A stretch of DNA of 64,000 nt, taken from the NCBI GenBank assembly GCA_028532985.1, contig JANCIK010000011.1:744001-808000 (forward strand). Reading direction: 5' to 3'. The notes under the pieces were generated by a model. That model was not told the DNA's origin, did not search any database, and saw nothing but the letters and a program-made list of their open reading frames with translations. Below, in pieces: positions 46,305-58,205 of this stretch. The first letter of the stretch is position 1. Every line of letters starts with the position of its first letter. Made by a program: the position numbers and the translations under genes. The stretch is from Stropharia rugosoannulata (Eukaryota > Basidiomycota > Agaricomycetes > Agaricales > Strophariaceae).

Positions 46305-48441
46305 TTAACGTCCAACCTTCTCAGGTACCATTCCTCCGACACTGGCAGGCGGCACCTCGCCGTCTCTTATCCTGCGGTTCTTCGAAGCGCGTTCACTGCC
46401 CATGCGGATCTTCTCGCCCTTGACATAGAAGATAAACGGAATCGGCGCAATTACGCACGCCACGAGAGCAAGTAGCAGCCCAGCCCACTGGAAGCCCATG
46501 TTGTGGAACATCTGGTTGACGAACAGGGGCACCATGGCGCCGATCTCCGAACGCAGCAAGGTTTTCGCGGCCATGGCGGAGGCGGCGAAGTTAGAGTACG
46601 AGTCGATGATATAGGAGTTTGCGGATACGTAGATCATAATCATAGCAATACCAAAGAGGGTACCGGATATGCAGACAGCTGTAAAGTTAGGTGAGTGAGA
46701 GGGTAGAGGCGTTGGAGGGGAGAGGACGTACCAATCCAGTGGACCCATGCGTACCCACCAGTGAATGCAAACATAAACAAGGCAGAAGGGAGGACGCTGT
46801 ATCACCAATGCATCATTTAATTAGCGACGCACCCATGAACCTGGGAAAGAGAGTATGTACTCACAAAGAACCAATCATCATGGGATATAACCGTGCCTCG
46901 GGGAATGTGCCATTACGCGTCGCTTTGGCGTAGACCTTTTCTTGCACAGGAACGAAGGCGGAAGCGCCGAAGATACCCAACTGGATAAGGACAAGTGTCA
47001 GTGCGACGGCACGAAATAATTGGAGATGGGAACGTACCATGATGCTAACAAAGGTGATACCAGTGATACCCTCATTGAACCCACGGACTTCACTGAACGC
47101 GATGGGGAAGGCAAAGAAGAGCAAGTACAAAAGACTGTACACGAATGACAGATCTGTTCTTGTATCAGTATCTCTGACAAGCGTATACAAAGCATAGGTA
47201 CTCACAGAAGCTGAAGAAAATGACGATGGGCTCCTGGAAGATCATTAAGAACGGACGGACAAGGGCAATCTTAAGAGATTCGGACAGAGGGATTTTCTCG
47301 AGTTCCTCAAGGGTCTTGTGGCGATCATCACCCGTGGTCTTGCGCAGGCTCTCAGCCTTGCGGCGAAGCAAAACAGGTGCGAGGGTCTCGGGAATAAACA
47401 AGGTGAAGATGAAGCACACGCCGAGGAACATGAATAATGTCCAGTCTACATGACAGGTTAATCAAGTGTCGGACAAATGGAGGGAGAAGAAAGTACGCAC
47501 AGATCCATCGCCAGCCAGCGCGCATACCGATCCAACCTGCGACCATTGGACCGACACAAGGGCCAGCGCTGATTTTTGTCCGTAAGTACTGGGCCTGGAA
47601 AAATATGGTTGGGGACTTACAAAAGGGTAACGGAAAACATAGCCATGGGTGCACCGCGTTCTTCGATCGCCCAGATATCAGCCAAACTGAGAGAGAGAAA
47701 AATCAGCAAGGTGATCACGATTGTGGTAGAACACATAGAACCAACCTTCCACCAATATTGCACATAGGTGCACTCGCACAAAGTCCTGCAATCATGCGTC
47801 CCACGACGAGCGAGGCGGCGTTGTGCGCAAGGGCGGTGGGGAGGGTGAAGATGAAGTAGAGGAACATGCTAACGAGGTAGATTGGCCGCCTGCCAAATAC
47901 CTCTGATAGCGGCGCCATGAACAGTGGCCTACCAAGAAGAAATAAATTTTGTGACCTTGTAAGAAAAGCAAGAGCACGTACCCGATACCAAAGCCCATGA
48001 CGAAACATGTCACAGTCAAATTCGTGATCTCCTGCTGAATACCCAGCTCCTTCGTTGGGCCTGTCATGTCTCCCGTCACGATAGAACTACCAATCGCGAC
48101 AGAAAGACACAGAGAAGCGGTACTGCAAGTGATCCACCTATTCCACAGATTTGAAGCTCAGTTCACCTCCCCCAATTAAAAAAGCGACGTTTGGCGCACC
48201 ACTTCTTGAGCTTGCTCCACTCTCTTGGATCCTCTCCCGTCCCTTTAGCAAAGGAGACAATATGATAGCCCTCCTTCTCATGCATAGCTTGTAGATCGCG
48301 CACGTTGTCGACTGTATGGTGCGTGGACTTGCGCGACATGACGAGCGTTAGGTTCTCCACCTCAAGCGTCCGGAACTCCTCATCGTGTTCCCGCGACAGG
48401 GTGGTCGGCGCAAAGCTGGCTTCGATGGGTTCAGATGGCAT
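46305..48441 (-). CDS. MFS transporter, DHA1 type (multidrug/polyamine exporter-like)
   Basis: A plasma-membrane H+-driven exporter. ATG at 48441 starts a polar N-terminus of about 80 residues (MPSEPIEASFAPTTLSREHD, ending PREWSKLKKW), typical of fungal DHA1 drug and polyamine transporters. Membrane segments follow in order: WITCSTASLCLSVAIGSSIV, then GIQQEITNLTVTCFVMGFGI, PLFMAPLSEVFGRRPIYLVS (the MFS loop 2-3 motif), AASLVVGRMIAGLCASAP, NIGGSLADIWAIEERGAPMA, ISAGPCVGPMVAGWIG (the antiporter motif GPxxGG-like region of helix 5), WTLFMFLGVCFIFTLFIPET, a long cytosolic loop, SFVYSLLYLLFFAFPIAF, GITGITFVSIMLGI, and the last helices FGIAMIMIYVSANSYIID and WAGLLLALVACVIAPIPFIF. The C-tail is short and charged, with the stop at 46307-46305. 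About nine short introns. Cargo is unknown; close to P450-1, a dehalogenase and P450-2, a role in efflux of toxic compounds or metabolites is plausible. Confidence 0.9.
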
Positions 48442-50653
48442 GGTCGACTGCGGTTTTAGTCGTCAGTTTTTGATGTGGTGTGGATAATCGTCAGCCTCGA
48501 CGTGAGGTGTTATTGTCGTCGTAAACCAAGTCCAAATCGCTGTGGCAGAAATCGACTGGATTCAGTGGGGAGAAGGGGGAAGCGGAAGGAAAAAAGAAAA
48601 GGGGAAACGAGCAGCCCTGCTCGTGGCCTGCCTTCTTATAACACCCATCTCGCCGTTGTGGATAATGGTGAGTCCGACTCCGGGCGTCGTCCGACATACG
48701 GCGCACACGGACATGAATGACTGTGTATGTACGAGTGATTACACCCTCCACGCGTCAAGATAGGTGTTCCGGGTTCAAGCTTATCCCGCCCGCCGTTTTC
48801 GTGCATAGAGTACAAGTTCGTGCGCATTTACTTCCGCTGTCCGCCCCGTAATCCGGCCCCGACCGTGGCGGGCTCCCGCTTTGTGACGAGCTGGCTGTTT
48901 TTATCTTTCTGGCGCGCATTTACAGGCATTTACGATGACGGGAGTGGTTGAGCTGTGTGGCAAACAAGTTTAGGTCTGTAGGCGCCTGCCCAGTGCTGAC
49001 CCGAGTTCGGCACCTACTCCACGTGGTGAGGCAATGTCGTGACGCCAAGACGCCCACAACCGCCCTGGTACGGTCCCTTCCTAACGGTCGACCAGCGTTA
49101 AACGTTAAACCAGTGTCAGCCGCATCTCGAGTGAGCCAGCTGACTTGTTCTTTGAAATTATAGAGTTGCGCGACCATGTAAGCGGACAGTATCTGCAATA
49201 TATTCGGTACAGGAATATTTTGAAATGGATACCTAACTAGTAAACCGATTCATGTAAACCCGATTCATGTACAGCCCGGAAATGGCATCTTCTGGCTTGC
49301 ATGTATCTTGAAACGACCCATGCTACGGCCACAAAAGCGTTTCACTTTCACCCTTCTGCCCGGGTTCCATTTTGTTCGATGGTTCATGGCTTACGCTCAA
49401 GGGCAATTTCAAGGCGGCTCAAGGCCGGTCTCGTCTTCGCTAACCACGCCAACGCCATCGATAACAATAAGTCCTCATTGTAGTAGCATGCAGCTACCCA
49501 AGTACCGTACATGTAACCATCCAGCCGAATGTCGAGTCCACCATGCCAACTACGGTTACAATACACAAGCAGAAGCCTGGAGCATGAAGGACAGAGGGAA
49601 TCCACGTGCACTCGCTGTCAGTCAATCGTAGAACAGAGCACGCAAAAGACCAGCGGTGGGAGTGATAAGTTGAACATGACGAGCCAGATGCAAGCCAGAT
49701 GCATCTTGAAGCTTGAAGCTTGAAGCTGCGTGCTGGCGGTTGCACTTAAGTACAAGTCGAAGTCTTTGCCAAATAGATACACATACGAAATGCCGCACCG
49801 CCGAGATCAATTGTCCGGCTCTACCCGAGCGCCTAATTTTACCTCCGTCCCAACTTTGTAGATGGGCAGATGAGGCTCTGGGCCAAGCAGAAGCCAAGGT
49901 GAGCTGCGTTATGGGTATTACCTGGTATTCTCTGTGACATTTATTAGACGATTTGCTATTGTTACCTCTTCGCAGAGTGCACATCGAGCCTCGAGGCAAT
50001 CATTAGCGCGGTCGACCTAATCCACTGACTCTGTATTTATCCTTGATCTTGATTTATCCTAGTATGTGCCGCAAATGCATAAATATGATAACGTGATGAG
50101 TCTGGCTCACTCGTCCGAAAGAAGGAACAGCGGAAAGTTGATAGGACAGTCGAAGGAGGCGATGAGAATCAGCGAGGCAATCAAAGACATGTTTTATCAT
50201 TGATTCGGGGACAACTTACTACTGCATTGATAGCTGCAGTTCTTGCTGTGCAACGATCCGATAAATTATGCCCTCATTTTGTTGCAGGTATACACGGCTT
50301 AATTTTGGAATTGGAATCAATACAAGCTTAGTATAATGTGCTGCACATTAATTTTGCAATGATAAGGCGCCACGTACTAGTATTATGTCCTCGGATCTGC
50401 AGAAACCTGTGGCCCCATCTACTGGCAGTTTGAATTTTCTTTATGCGGACAGAAAATTGATCTGCAACAAGACTATAACTGACGCTTAAATTTGATAGAA
50501 AATTTTATCGGCGCTCAAATCTTACTAGAGTCAGTTAATCGGCCCTTTAAGTGTTTCGGAAGTCTTGGGGTACCCTTTGAATCGGAGTGAGTTCTACTTA
50601 TATAGTATGGAGAAGCGCACAACTAGCATAAAACTGTGGCACTTTCCCTAAAC
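48442..50653. other. Intergenic, no gene recognised
   Basis: Upstream region of the MFS gene and of the DUF6533 gene. A short tandem run of GCTTGAA copies occurs near 49705-49725. Just before the right-hand gene there is TATATAG at 50599-50605. No coding motif in any frame. Confidence 0.45.
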
Positions 50654-51878
50654 ATGTTTCTCACAAGTGAGGCAAGCAATGCGACTTATCAATATCCGGT
50701 GTATATTTCTACACCTCTTATATTCTTCCCTGAAAGATTGGCCTATCAAATTGGTGTTGTTACTTACATTCATATCGGAAGTACAGCTGTAAGTGTTATA
50801 CATTGGAATTAAACGAAAGTAACGTCAATTGAATTGGACGCTGTAACAACGACAGATAGTGCTGTGGGACTTTATTGACAACCTCAAATGGGATTACCAA
50901 CTTCTCTTTGTCAGGAAATTAGGTCCCGTTACGGCTATTTACTTCATTATGCGGTAAGTACCGATTTCAATGCTACAATTCCATCCCAAAAAAAATGCTT
51001 ACCGCTATCTAAACAGAATATCCATTATAGCATATTTGCTTACTCGAGCGGTCTTACTGAGTAATAAGCTTGATCATGCCTAGTCTTCATTCCTTGACTG
51101 ATAATGTTTGTCTTCACAGCAACTCGGCTTGACAACTGTGCAAGGACCTACACAGCCATAAATATTTTTGTTATCATCTTTTCATGCACCAGTACAGCTT
51201 TGCTTTATATTCGTGTATGTGCAGTTTACAGGATGCACAAAAGCATTGTTGTCACATTTGGTCTTATGTGGCTTGCGGTCTGTGGAATGCTCTCAACTGT
51301 ACCTCACACATTCACCGCGACACATGTGGCAGGGACGCAGTACTGCGTCGAGGTCATCCGTGGCGACCTCCTCGGGCCGACCTGGATTTTGTTTACCGTA
51401 AGCAACATACTGGACTACACCGCAATCGCGTACCGCATAGCCAGCATGTTCCCAAAAGACGAAGAGAAAAACATCAAAGGCAACTTTATCTCCATAGCAT
51501 TCACATTCGCGTCTTCCAGGCTGCCAATCATCTCCCGTGCACTGCTTCAGGGCAGTCAGCTATACTTCTTGTGAGTTCTTCAATTCCATGTTGCGCATAA
51601 AGCATCACGTTCTGAGGCTGCGTGCTGGTAGCGCTGTACTATTGAGCAACCCTATACTCATTGCGTTTGTATACGCGTTCCCAAATAATCCGCCTTTCCG
51701 CATTATGTTTATGGTGTGCCACATCGTACTCGTGCACATTTTAGCCAGTCGTGCATACCGTAACATCAAGTTAGGTCTAATGCCAGATGCTATCACAACG
51801 AGCGGACCTGGAGGTCAGTTGGTGTTTGCAGACCCACCCAGCTTAAGTACTCGCAGGGACGGATTTTCCAACGCGTAG
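50654..51878 (+). CDS. DUF6533-type seven-helix membrane protein
   Basis: A member of a large basidiomycete family of integral membrane proteins with an N-terminal DUF6533 region; function unknown, sometimes suggested to be receptor-like because of seven helices. ATG 50654 follows TATATAG by about 50 nt. Exon 1 reads to HIGSTA; exon 2 starts IVLWDFIDNLKWDYQLLFVR and LGPVTAIYFIMR; exon 3 ISIIAYLLTRAVLL; exon 4 TTRLDNCARTYTAINIFVII, all joining in phase, with the DUF6533 pattern of Asp/Trp in helix 2 and tyrosines in helix 3. Further helices: STALLYIRVCAVYRM, IVVTFGLMWLAVCGMLS, ILFTVSNILDYTAIAYRI, SIAFTFASSRLPIISRALLQ. The last exon has NPILIAFVYAFPNNPPFRIM, HIVLVHILASRAYRNIKLG, then a polar tail. 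About 330 residues. A decayed copy of its 3' end lies 500 nt downstream. Confidence 0.82.
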
Positions 51879-51930
51879 CCCAGCGCTTGTTTTATGTGCA
51901 TGGAATTTGGATGGAAATGATATAACAGAT

Positions 51931-52003
51931 CATTATGTCTGTCCTTGCCTGTTTCAACATTGAGAAAGGAAAGGAAAGTTATAACGGAAACGAAATCGAA
52001 TTT
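51931..52003 (+). pseudogene. Remnant of a P450 penultimate exon
   Basis: Reads SVLACFNIEKGKE and then NGNEIEFM in one plus-strand frame, matching the P450-2 exon that reads SVLACFNIEKGKDSNGDEIA (around 57965-58055), with high nucleotide identity over about 75 nt. No neighbouring P450 exons, no haem loop and no splice context are present. It is a fragment, probably left from a lost tandem P450 copy. Confidence 0.8.
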
Positions 52004-52385
52004 ATGCAGTTCATTCACACAATCATCTGACTAGAGTAGGCAACTGCTAGGCCCAGAACAAACGGGAACTGGAAACTCCCGCGGCAGTGGATGGACTTGG
52101 CTTTGGGAACCATTCCGGCAATTAATGCCGAGACCTACCGAGCGCCTAGTAACTGTTCTAGGAAACAATATTAACATAGATGGGTCAATGTGATCGCGTT
52201 GAGCTTGTAATGGCTGTCTCTCTCAGCGCCGAGCGGTGCAGTCTATTTGCAAGGACAAGATTCAGAGAGTGGCTGTGAGCAGACGCCGATATGCTCATCT
52301 GTCCGTGCTCATTAATGAGCACCACAACAAGAACAGCGAGAGGCGTCTAAGTTACTTTTTCAAGTGAGTCCCATTCAGTTATTAT

Positions 52386-52620
52386 TGTGTTTATATACGC
52401 ATTCCCAGAGGATGCGCCCTTCTGTGTTAGGTTAGGTCATGTTTATCGTTTGCCACATCGCAGTGCTCGTGCATATGTTATCCAGTGGACCAGTACGCAT
52501 GCCGTAATACCAAGTTGGGTGACGGGTCTGATACCACACTGTACCAGATACCGCGACAACGGGCGGACATGAAGCTTGAAGATCAGTTGGTGTTTTGTGA
52601 CCCGCCGATTAGGAGAGCAA
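52386..52620 (+). pseudogene. Decayed 3' copy of the DUF6533 gene
   Basis: Aligned by eye with 51665-51875: TTTATATACGCATTCCC versus TTTGTATACGCGTTCCC, CATCGCAGTGCTCGTGCATA versus CATCGTACTCGTGCACAT, and CAGTTGGTGTTTTGTGACCC versus CAGTTGGTGTTTGCAGACCC. Small insertions and deletions break the frame, so only fragments such as FIYAFPEDAPF remain. It is a partial tandem duplicate that lost coding capacity. Confidence 0.78.
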
Positions 52621-54762
52621 ATGAATTTCCGAATAGGGTCTGTATATAGCCAATTTAAACTTTACGAAGTGACACACATTGAAGGGGGGGTATCCTTCTA
52701 ATTGATGGAAACAAAGTACTGAAGCATGTCCTCATTAGCCGATCTGGTCGGCAACTTGCACAGAATGTTCCGACTATTTGTTGAACAGCTTGGAACCTGT
52801 CCCCTTCCATTACGCTTTACATAAATTATGTATGGGAGCTTAATCGATCATGGGTTGACAAAGACCGCAAAACGGTGACTGCCGAGCTAGCAAACACGGC
52901 CTCATTACATAGCAGTGTCCGCGATCAGGCGCGCGCGCCTTATCTAAGGATAAGACCCAGTCAAAATCGACATCATTCAAATCTATTCAAATCCTTTGCT
53001 GAATGATTTTATGAGGACATCTATTCTAATCCTTTAAACATCTAATCGTACTTCTTGGCTGGTCTTGGCATATAGTCAAATCTTTTCAGAGTCCTTTAGA
53101 ATGCATTGAGTACGTATATACCAGGAATTGGACCGTCAGTTCTTTGGGGTAGATCGTAGCGGATGGAAGTTGGACTTAGTGAAATTCTGCTCAGAACCGT
53201 GAGCACGTGCATCCCGAACGCGCGTCGGCCGCGTCCGGAGCTTCGACTCCCCACATGTTTCTTCCTCTCAACCACTTCGATCCCACTCACGCACCCGCTA
53301 GGCCTGCTCTCACTAGGTCTGTCCCCGCTAGTTTCTGTCATTGCTTTGTCTGGCCCCAACTGTCGACACCTCCATTGATATACACCTCACTACGAATGCA
53401 TCATACCCCGCCACCGGCCCCCACAGACGCACCCATGTCAAGTATCCCCTAAGTCTGGGTTAGCTCCAGATACGTCCTTGCCCTTTCATCCATCCACTAG
53501 ACCCTGTATTGGGATAGGGCATGAACATGCTACAGTGCCACGGATACGGCATGAATCTATTATCCGGCTGGCGGAATGCGACGGAGCTGGCCAATCTATG
53601 GAGGTATGCTTGCTTGCTCTCACGCAGCTTGCATTTAAAGACAATTTCCAGGAGAGGAAGAGGAGGAATACGAGTATTCTAGGTAAGATTTGGATTTGAA
53701 AGCATATATGCACTAAATACTTATTTCATCATTGTTGAATGCCACTCCAGTTATTTCAGCAGCTATCTCTAAATCCATAATGATACACATGTGCGCCCAT
53801 CTGCACCTGTCACCTACAAGCCCATTCGTAGCCCACAGTACAAGGGGCCACTACCGGGGCCTGCGGAGGTAGTCATCGTCGAGGCGTTTCAAGCCGACAA
53901 GACTATGTAAAATAAGCACGCTTAAATGTATGTTTTCTTACTGTGCTACGCTTACTCCGATACTTTTTATCTGTATCTTTTCCAGAGAGGATATACGCAG
54001 CCATCAAGCAGTTCTTTGTACTCTTTCACAGACATAAAGGTAATACAGCTCTTTTTGGATCTAGCTGGGACTAACGGCTTTCTCTTGACTAGGAGTGACT
54101 GTGTACCATTCTTCATGCACATGGTCCATGGCTTTGTTACGCTTTACTGTTTCATTTGCCGTCCCTTGGTGGTCACACTGACTGGTAGGAGCTGGAAGGT
54201 AATACACCTGACTTAGTCGAGTAGTCCTTGTATAGTATATAGTATGCAAATGAATAGATTTTCTGATTTTCAATGGAATTGAACGGAATTGAACAGGGAT
54301 GAATAGATCTAACCCAAATGCCCAATTGCTATGCCCTATAGATTTCAATGAAAATCAATTGGTTTTGAATAGAATTTCGTCTATTCGGGTATATTCCTGG
54401 CTCAAAGAATAGATTTTTCTATATCGATATACCTGAATAGATCTGAATATACCTGAATCATGTCGATTTTCACTGGGGATAAGACGAGGAGCGCAGGGAG
54501 AGGGCCCGAAGAAGCACGCTGTCAAGTGGGCAAACAAGCCACTACAGCAGCGCCTCTTCTACAAGGCCTGCAGTGCTTGGATAACGCCACAAGTCGGCAT
54601 TCTTGCTACCCAGGTGACCCCAGATTGACGTTGTATTCCGTAATTTCTATTACACATGGATGATGGGACCACTGCATAGGTAGAGCGTGGGGAAGGTTGA
54701 AATGGGCTCATGCAGATAACATCAATATATGAAGACGACCAAAGAATGCTCCCCTCGCTACG

Positions 54763-57700
54763 ATGTCAAGCTCATTTTTGTGGTGGTCAATCGCCGCGTC
54801 TTTACTTCTTCTAGTATTTTTCAAGACCTTAGTCCAGCGATGGAACGGAAGACATAGGTACCCTTATCCCCCAGGACCAAAGCCTCTTCCCGTCATAGGC
54901 AACATGCTCGACCTCAGAGCAGTCACTGACCATGGGCCAGAGTTTGCTCAGTGGAGCAAGAAGTACAACAGTACGTCCTAGTAACATGTCCTATTCATTG
55001 CACACATGAACCCATGGGATAGGCATCAGCAAATCCAACCATTTTCTCATAGCATGTCATAATAATACCACATGATCTCATAGAACGGCATAGTAATACC
55101 GTACAATCTCATAGCATGTTATAGTAATTAGACTAGGCTTATAATGGCCCATAGTCACGTAGCACTATATAGTATAATTATTATCGTTATATAGCATGTT
55201 GTAGTACTCTATAATAGGCTCTGCAAGTCATGCCATAAATACTAATCTAATAACGACTATAGTTATAGCTTCAGCAGTTTTCAAAGTTCGTAGATCTTGT
55301 TATGTCTTTGGCTCATCTTTATATCTTTCCAGGCTTTCGAACCGCTATATACTAAGTTAAATAAAGTATACTGTATGTCGATATAATGATATCGACATAT
55401 CGTACAAGTTACAACCAGCAGTAAGCCAAATTTCATGTATGCTAACTTATTAAAAAATGCGACCAGCAAGAATTGAACCCCGAGCCTCAAGGGACTTATA
55501 TAGTAGAAGACCGTAATAAACCACCTAGGCCATACCACAATTTATTTTGATTGAACTAAAGAATACATATACCGCTTTTTCTCGGCTATTTCCGAAGGCT
55601 GTGTCAAGGCTGTGTTATGGATATTTCTTGCCACGTCGCAGCCGTTCCCTCTTCATCCACTACCACCACCATGCCGAATTCCCCTTCCCTCTCCCCCATA
55701 GTGCAACCACCCTAACAATGTTGACAACGCCAATGACGCCAATGACAAGATGACGATGAAGCTGCAGGGAGCAGGGAACAGGCACGAAAAGGGGTGAAGC
55801 ATAGGTGAGTAAGTAGTAACCAAATCCCCCAATCTGTCCATGCAGGTCCCACTGCCTCGTATGTCCCAACCACCCCATGACCCTGCCACATTGAAAAACG
55901 ACTACCACGAGACCCATGCCATGCCATATACGACCCCACTGCATCACGAAACAGCCCCTGTCTAGCCCGTGCTCTTAATGTACTTACATATATATATATA
56001 AGTTTAATATTATGTTGTTTGTAATAGACGTAAAGTGTGAATAAGTAATAAACAATATTATAGCCCTTGATCTACCTAAATGCCACTCGAATTTAAGTAC
56101 TGGTACTGTACTATGTAATTCTACAGAGTGTTATATAATACTACATAATGTAGCCGAGTTACTATGTAGATATGAGCCTATGCTATGCCGTGCTAAATAG
56201 ATAAGAACCCTTACTATGGTGCTATGGTATTATATAATGCTAGTAGGTACTATATAGTAAGTCCCAGATTTGCTGATGGGTGGAATCGTCTTTGCTCGTG
56301 CATTCGGCACAAATGTCCTTGTTGTTAACAGCCTCGAGGACGCAGACGAGCTGTTCGAGCGATGTGCTGGTATTTATTCTGACAAACCTCTAATTCCCAT
56401 GGCTGTCGTGTTAGTATAATGACTGGACGACTTTATTAAATACTGATTACCTTTCTGTGCAGAATGGACTTCGATCGTGCCATTTCACTCATGCCATATG
56501 GTCAGACATGGCGCTTGTGTAGAAAAATAGCGCACCAAAGCTTCAACTACAAGTTCGCCCAAAGGCACCATCCCGTTGTTGAAGAAAAGGTATACAACTT
56601 TCTCGGGGCTTTGCTGGAAACGCCTGAAGAGGTAGCGCATCATTACAGATTGTACGTCTTAATTTATCTTCTCTTTTTGTTTTTGGTTGAGACAAACTCT
56701 TAGGCTGTCTTTGTCTTTTGCGTTGGCTATAATGTGCGGATATGAAGTAACATCGATATACGACGAGATTATTCAGCTTGCAGAGCGCACCATCCATCAA
56801 GCAACGAGTGTGCTCACGCCAGATGGCTCAATTGTAAATGTTTTGCCGTTTCTCAAGTATATTCCGGATTGGCTGGCAGGACCTATCACTTCTCTCAAAA
56901 TTGCGGCCCAGTGTAAGAGAGACTCAATATACATGAAAACAATGTTGTGGAATTTTGCACAAGATGCAGTTGTGAGTCTAACTGTTCTGGAATGCTAATG
57001 TGACTCTTCAATCGGCCTTTCCTGTGAGCAGAAGAATGGTACGACCAGCCGTTCACTAATGACAGAGTTCATCGCGAAGGCAAAGGAACAGGGGGCTTCA
57101 GAAGAAGAGAAGGCTGCCGTGGCTGATGTTGCGTTTACCGTTTACGCCGGTAAGTAACTATGCAGTAGCGCACCCTCAGAAAAGGATCCTTCTCATTGTA
57201 TATTCAAGGCGCTTCCGAGACGGTATGTCCCAGGCGTTAAATGCATGTCATAACTAAAGTCTAAGAAAATATTACTGGATCCAGATAGTTGCCTTCGCAG
57301 ATAGTTTCTTCTTTTTAATGGCAAAGCACCCCGAAGTACAAAGGAGAGCTCAAGCCGAGATTGATCGCCTCACAAAATCTAGCCGGCTTCCAACGTTTGA
57401 GGACCGCCCGTTCCTCCCTTATATTGAAGCAATCTATCGCGAGGTTCTTCGGTTCAAGCAGTCGCTGGCTCTGGGTGCTCCGCATGCAACCACGGACGAT
57501 GATTACTATAAAGGTTACTTCATTCCCAAAGGTGAGAAACGCTGTTGCAAGCAATGGTACATCTTCCTTGACACCCTCTACCCAGGAACTACCGTTCTCG
57601 GCAATATATGGTATGCATCACAAACTTGGTCGTTCTGGTCGTCCTTGACAAAGCGTAATGTTGGCTAGGGCTATGACACACAATGAAAGTGTTTATCCCG

Positions 57701-58205
57701 ATCCTGATTGCTTTAAACCGGAAAGGTTTTTTGACGCGGATGGGAAACTTAACAATGATAGCAGGATCTTGGCTTTTGGCTTTGGACGGAGGCAAGTTGC
57801 ATAATGACACCTCAGCTTCACTAGTCAGTTGAACTAAGGCCTGTCATAGAGTTTGCGTAGGCAAAGAAATCGCAAGCTCATTGGTAAGAAAGTTTTCTTG
57901 ACGTACTGAAGACTTTTGCACATCATCTCATTGACACCTTGGACGGTGACAGACATGGTTTATGATTGTGTCCGTCCTTGCCTGTTTCAACATTGAAAAA
58001 GGCAAGGACAGTAACGGAGACGAAATCGCATTGAATGAAGAATACACCATTGGTGGAATGTTGGTGTAAGTATTCAATCAGAATCCAGTAGCACATGTAT
58101 CGACTTTTCATTGCCATTTTCAGCCGGAAGAAGCCCTTCAAATGTTCAGTTGTCCCTCGCGCCGAAATCTACAAAGAGCTCATAGATATGAAGAATCAGA
58201 AATAA
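54763..58205 (+). CDS. Cytochrome P450 monooxygenase (P450-2) with a 1.3-kb first intron
   Basis: Exon 1 (54763-54970) has a membrane anchor (WWSIAASLLLLVFFKTLV), the hinge YPYPPGPKPLPVIGNM and SKKYN. After the intron 54971-56267 it resumes in phase: LLMGGIVFARAFGTNVLVVN, YSDKPLIPMAVV, then MDFDRAISLMPYGQTWRLCR (helix C Trp and Arg), SFALAIMCGYEV, VLPFLKYIPDWLAGP, the I-helix VYAGASET, IVAFADSFFFLMAKHPEVQ, YREVLRFKQSLALGAPHATT (ExxR), YYKGYFIPKG, TTVLGNIW, MTHNESVYPDPDCFKPERFF, and the haem loop ILAFGFGRR/VCVGKEIASSL with the Cys ligand. The intron inside that loop (57792-57849) begins GCAAGT, a GC-AG intron. The last exons read MIVSVLACFNIEKGKDSNGD and RKKPFKCSVVPRAEIYKELI, with the stop at 58203-58205. 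The gene appears intact. It is clearly different from P450-1. Substrate unknown. Confidence 0.9.
55374..55399. repeat. 11-bp perfect inverted repeat inside the P450-2 intron
   Basis: TATGTCGATAT at 55374-55384 is mirrored by ATATCGACATA at 55389-55399, with AATG between. It lies downstream (in the minus direction) of the tRNA-like element, and may be part of the same inserted sequence. Confidence 0.85.
55452..55539 (-). other. tRNA-like pol III element (tRNA pseudogene or SINE head)
   Basis: On the minus strand a good A box (TGGCCTAGGTGG, 55521-55532) is followed about 40 nt later by a good B box (GGTTCAATTC, 55470-55479) and directly after the presumed 3' end by a run of six T (55452-55457). 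The acceptor ends do not pair well and the T stem is damaged, so it is not a working tRNA. It sits in antisense orientation inside the first intron of P450-2. Confidence 0.65.

Larger units (their letters stand above)
51879..54762. other. Intergenic with gene remnants and repetitive AT-rich sequence
   Basis: Holds the P450 exon remnant (51931-52003) and the decayed 3' copy of the DUF6533 gene (52386-52620). From 54230 to 54470 the words GAATAGAT and ATACCTGAAT recur many times. A plus-strand frame at 53926-54216 has hydrophobic stretches but no family motif. Confidence 0.5.

Noticed and set aside
53926..54216. 96-codon plus-strand frame with hydrophobic stretches
   Set aside because: No family motif, no splice context, and it runs into AT-rich repetitive sequence.
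55650..55950. Overlapping open frames in the P450-2 intron
   Set aside because: Three phases are open over the same simple, C/A-rich sequence without motifs. I see no reverse transcriptase, integrase or transposase signature.
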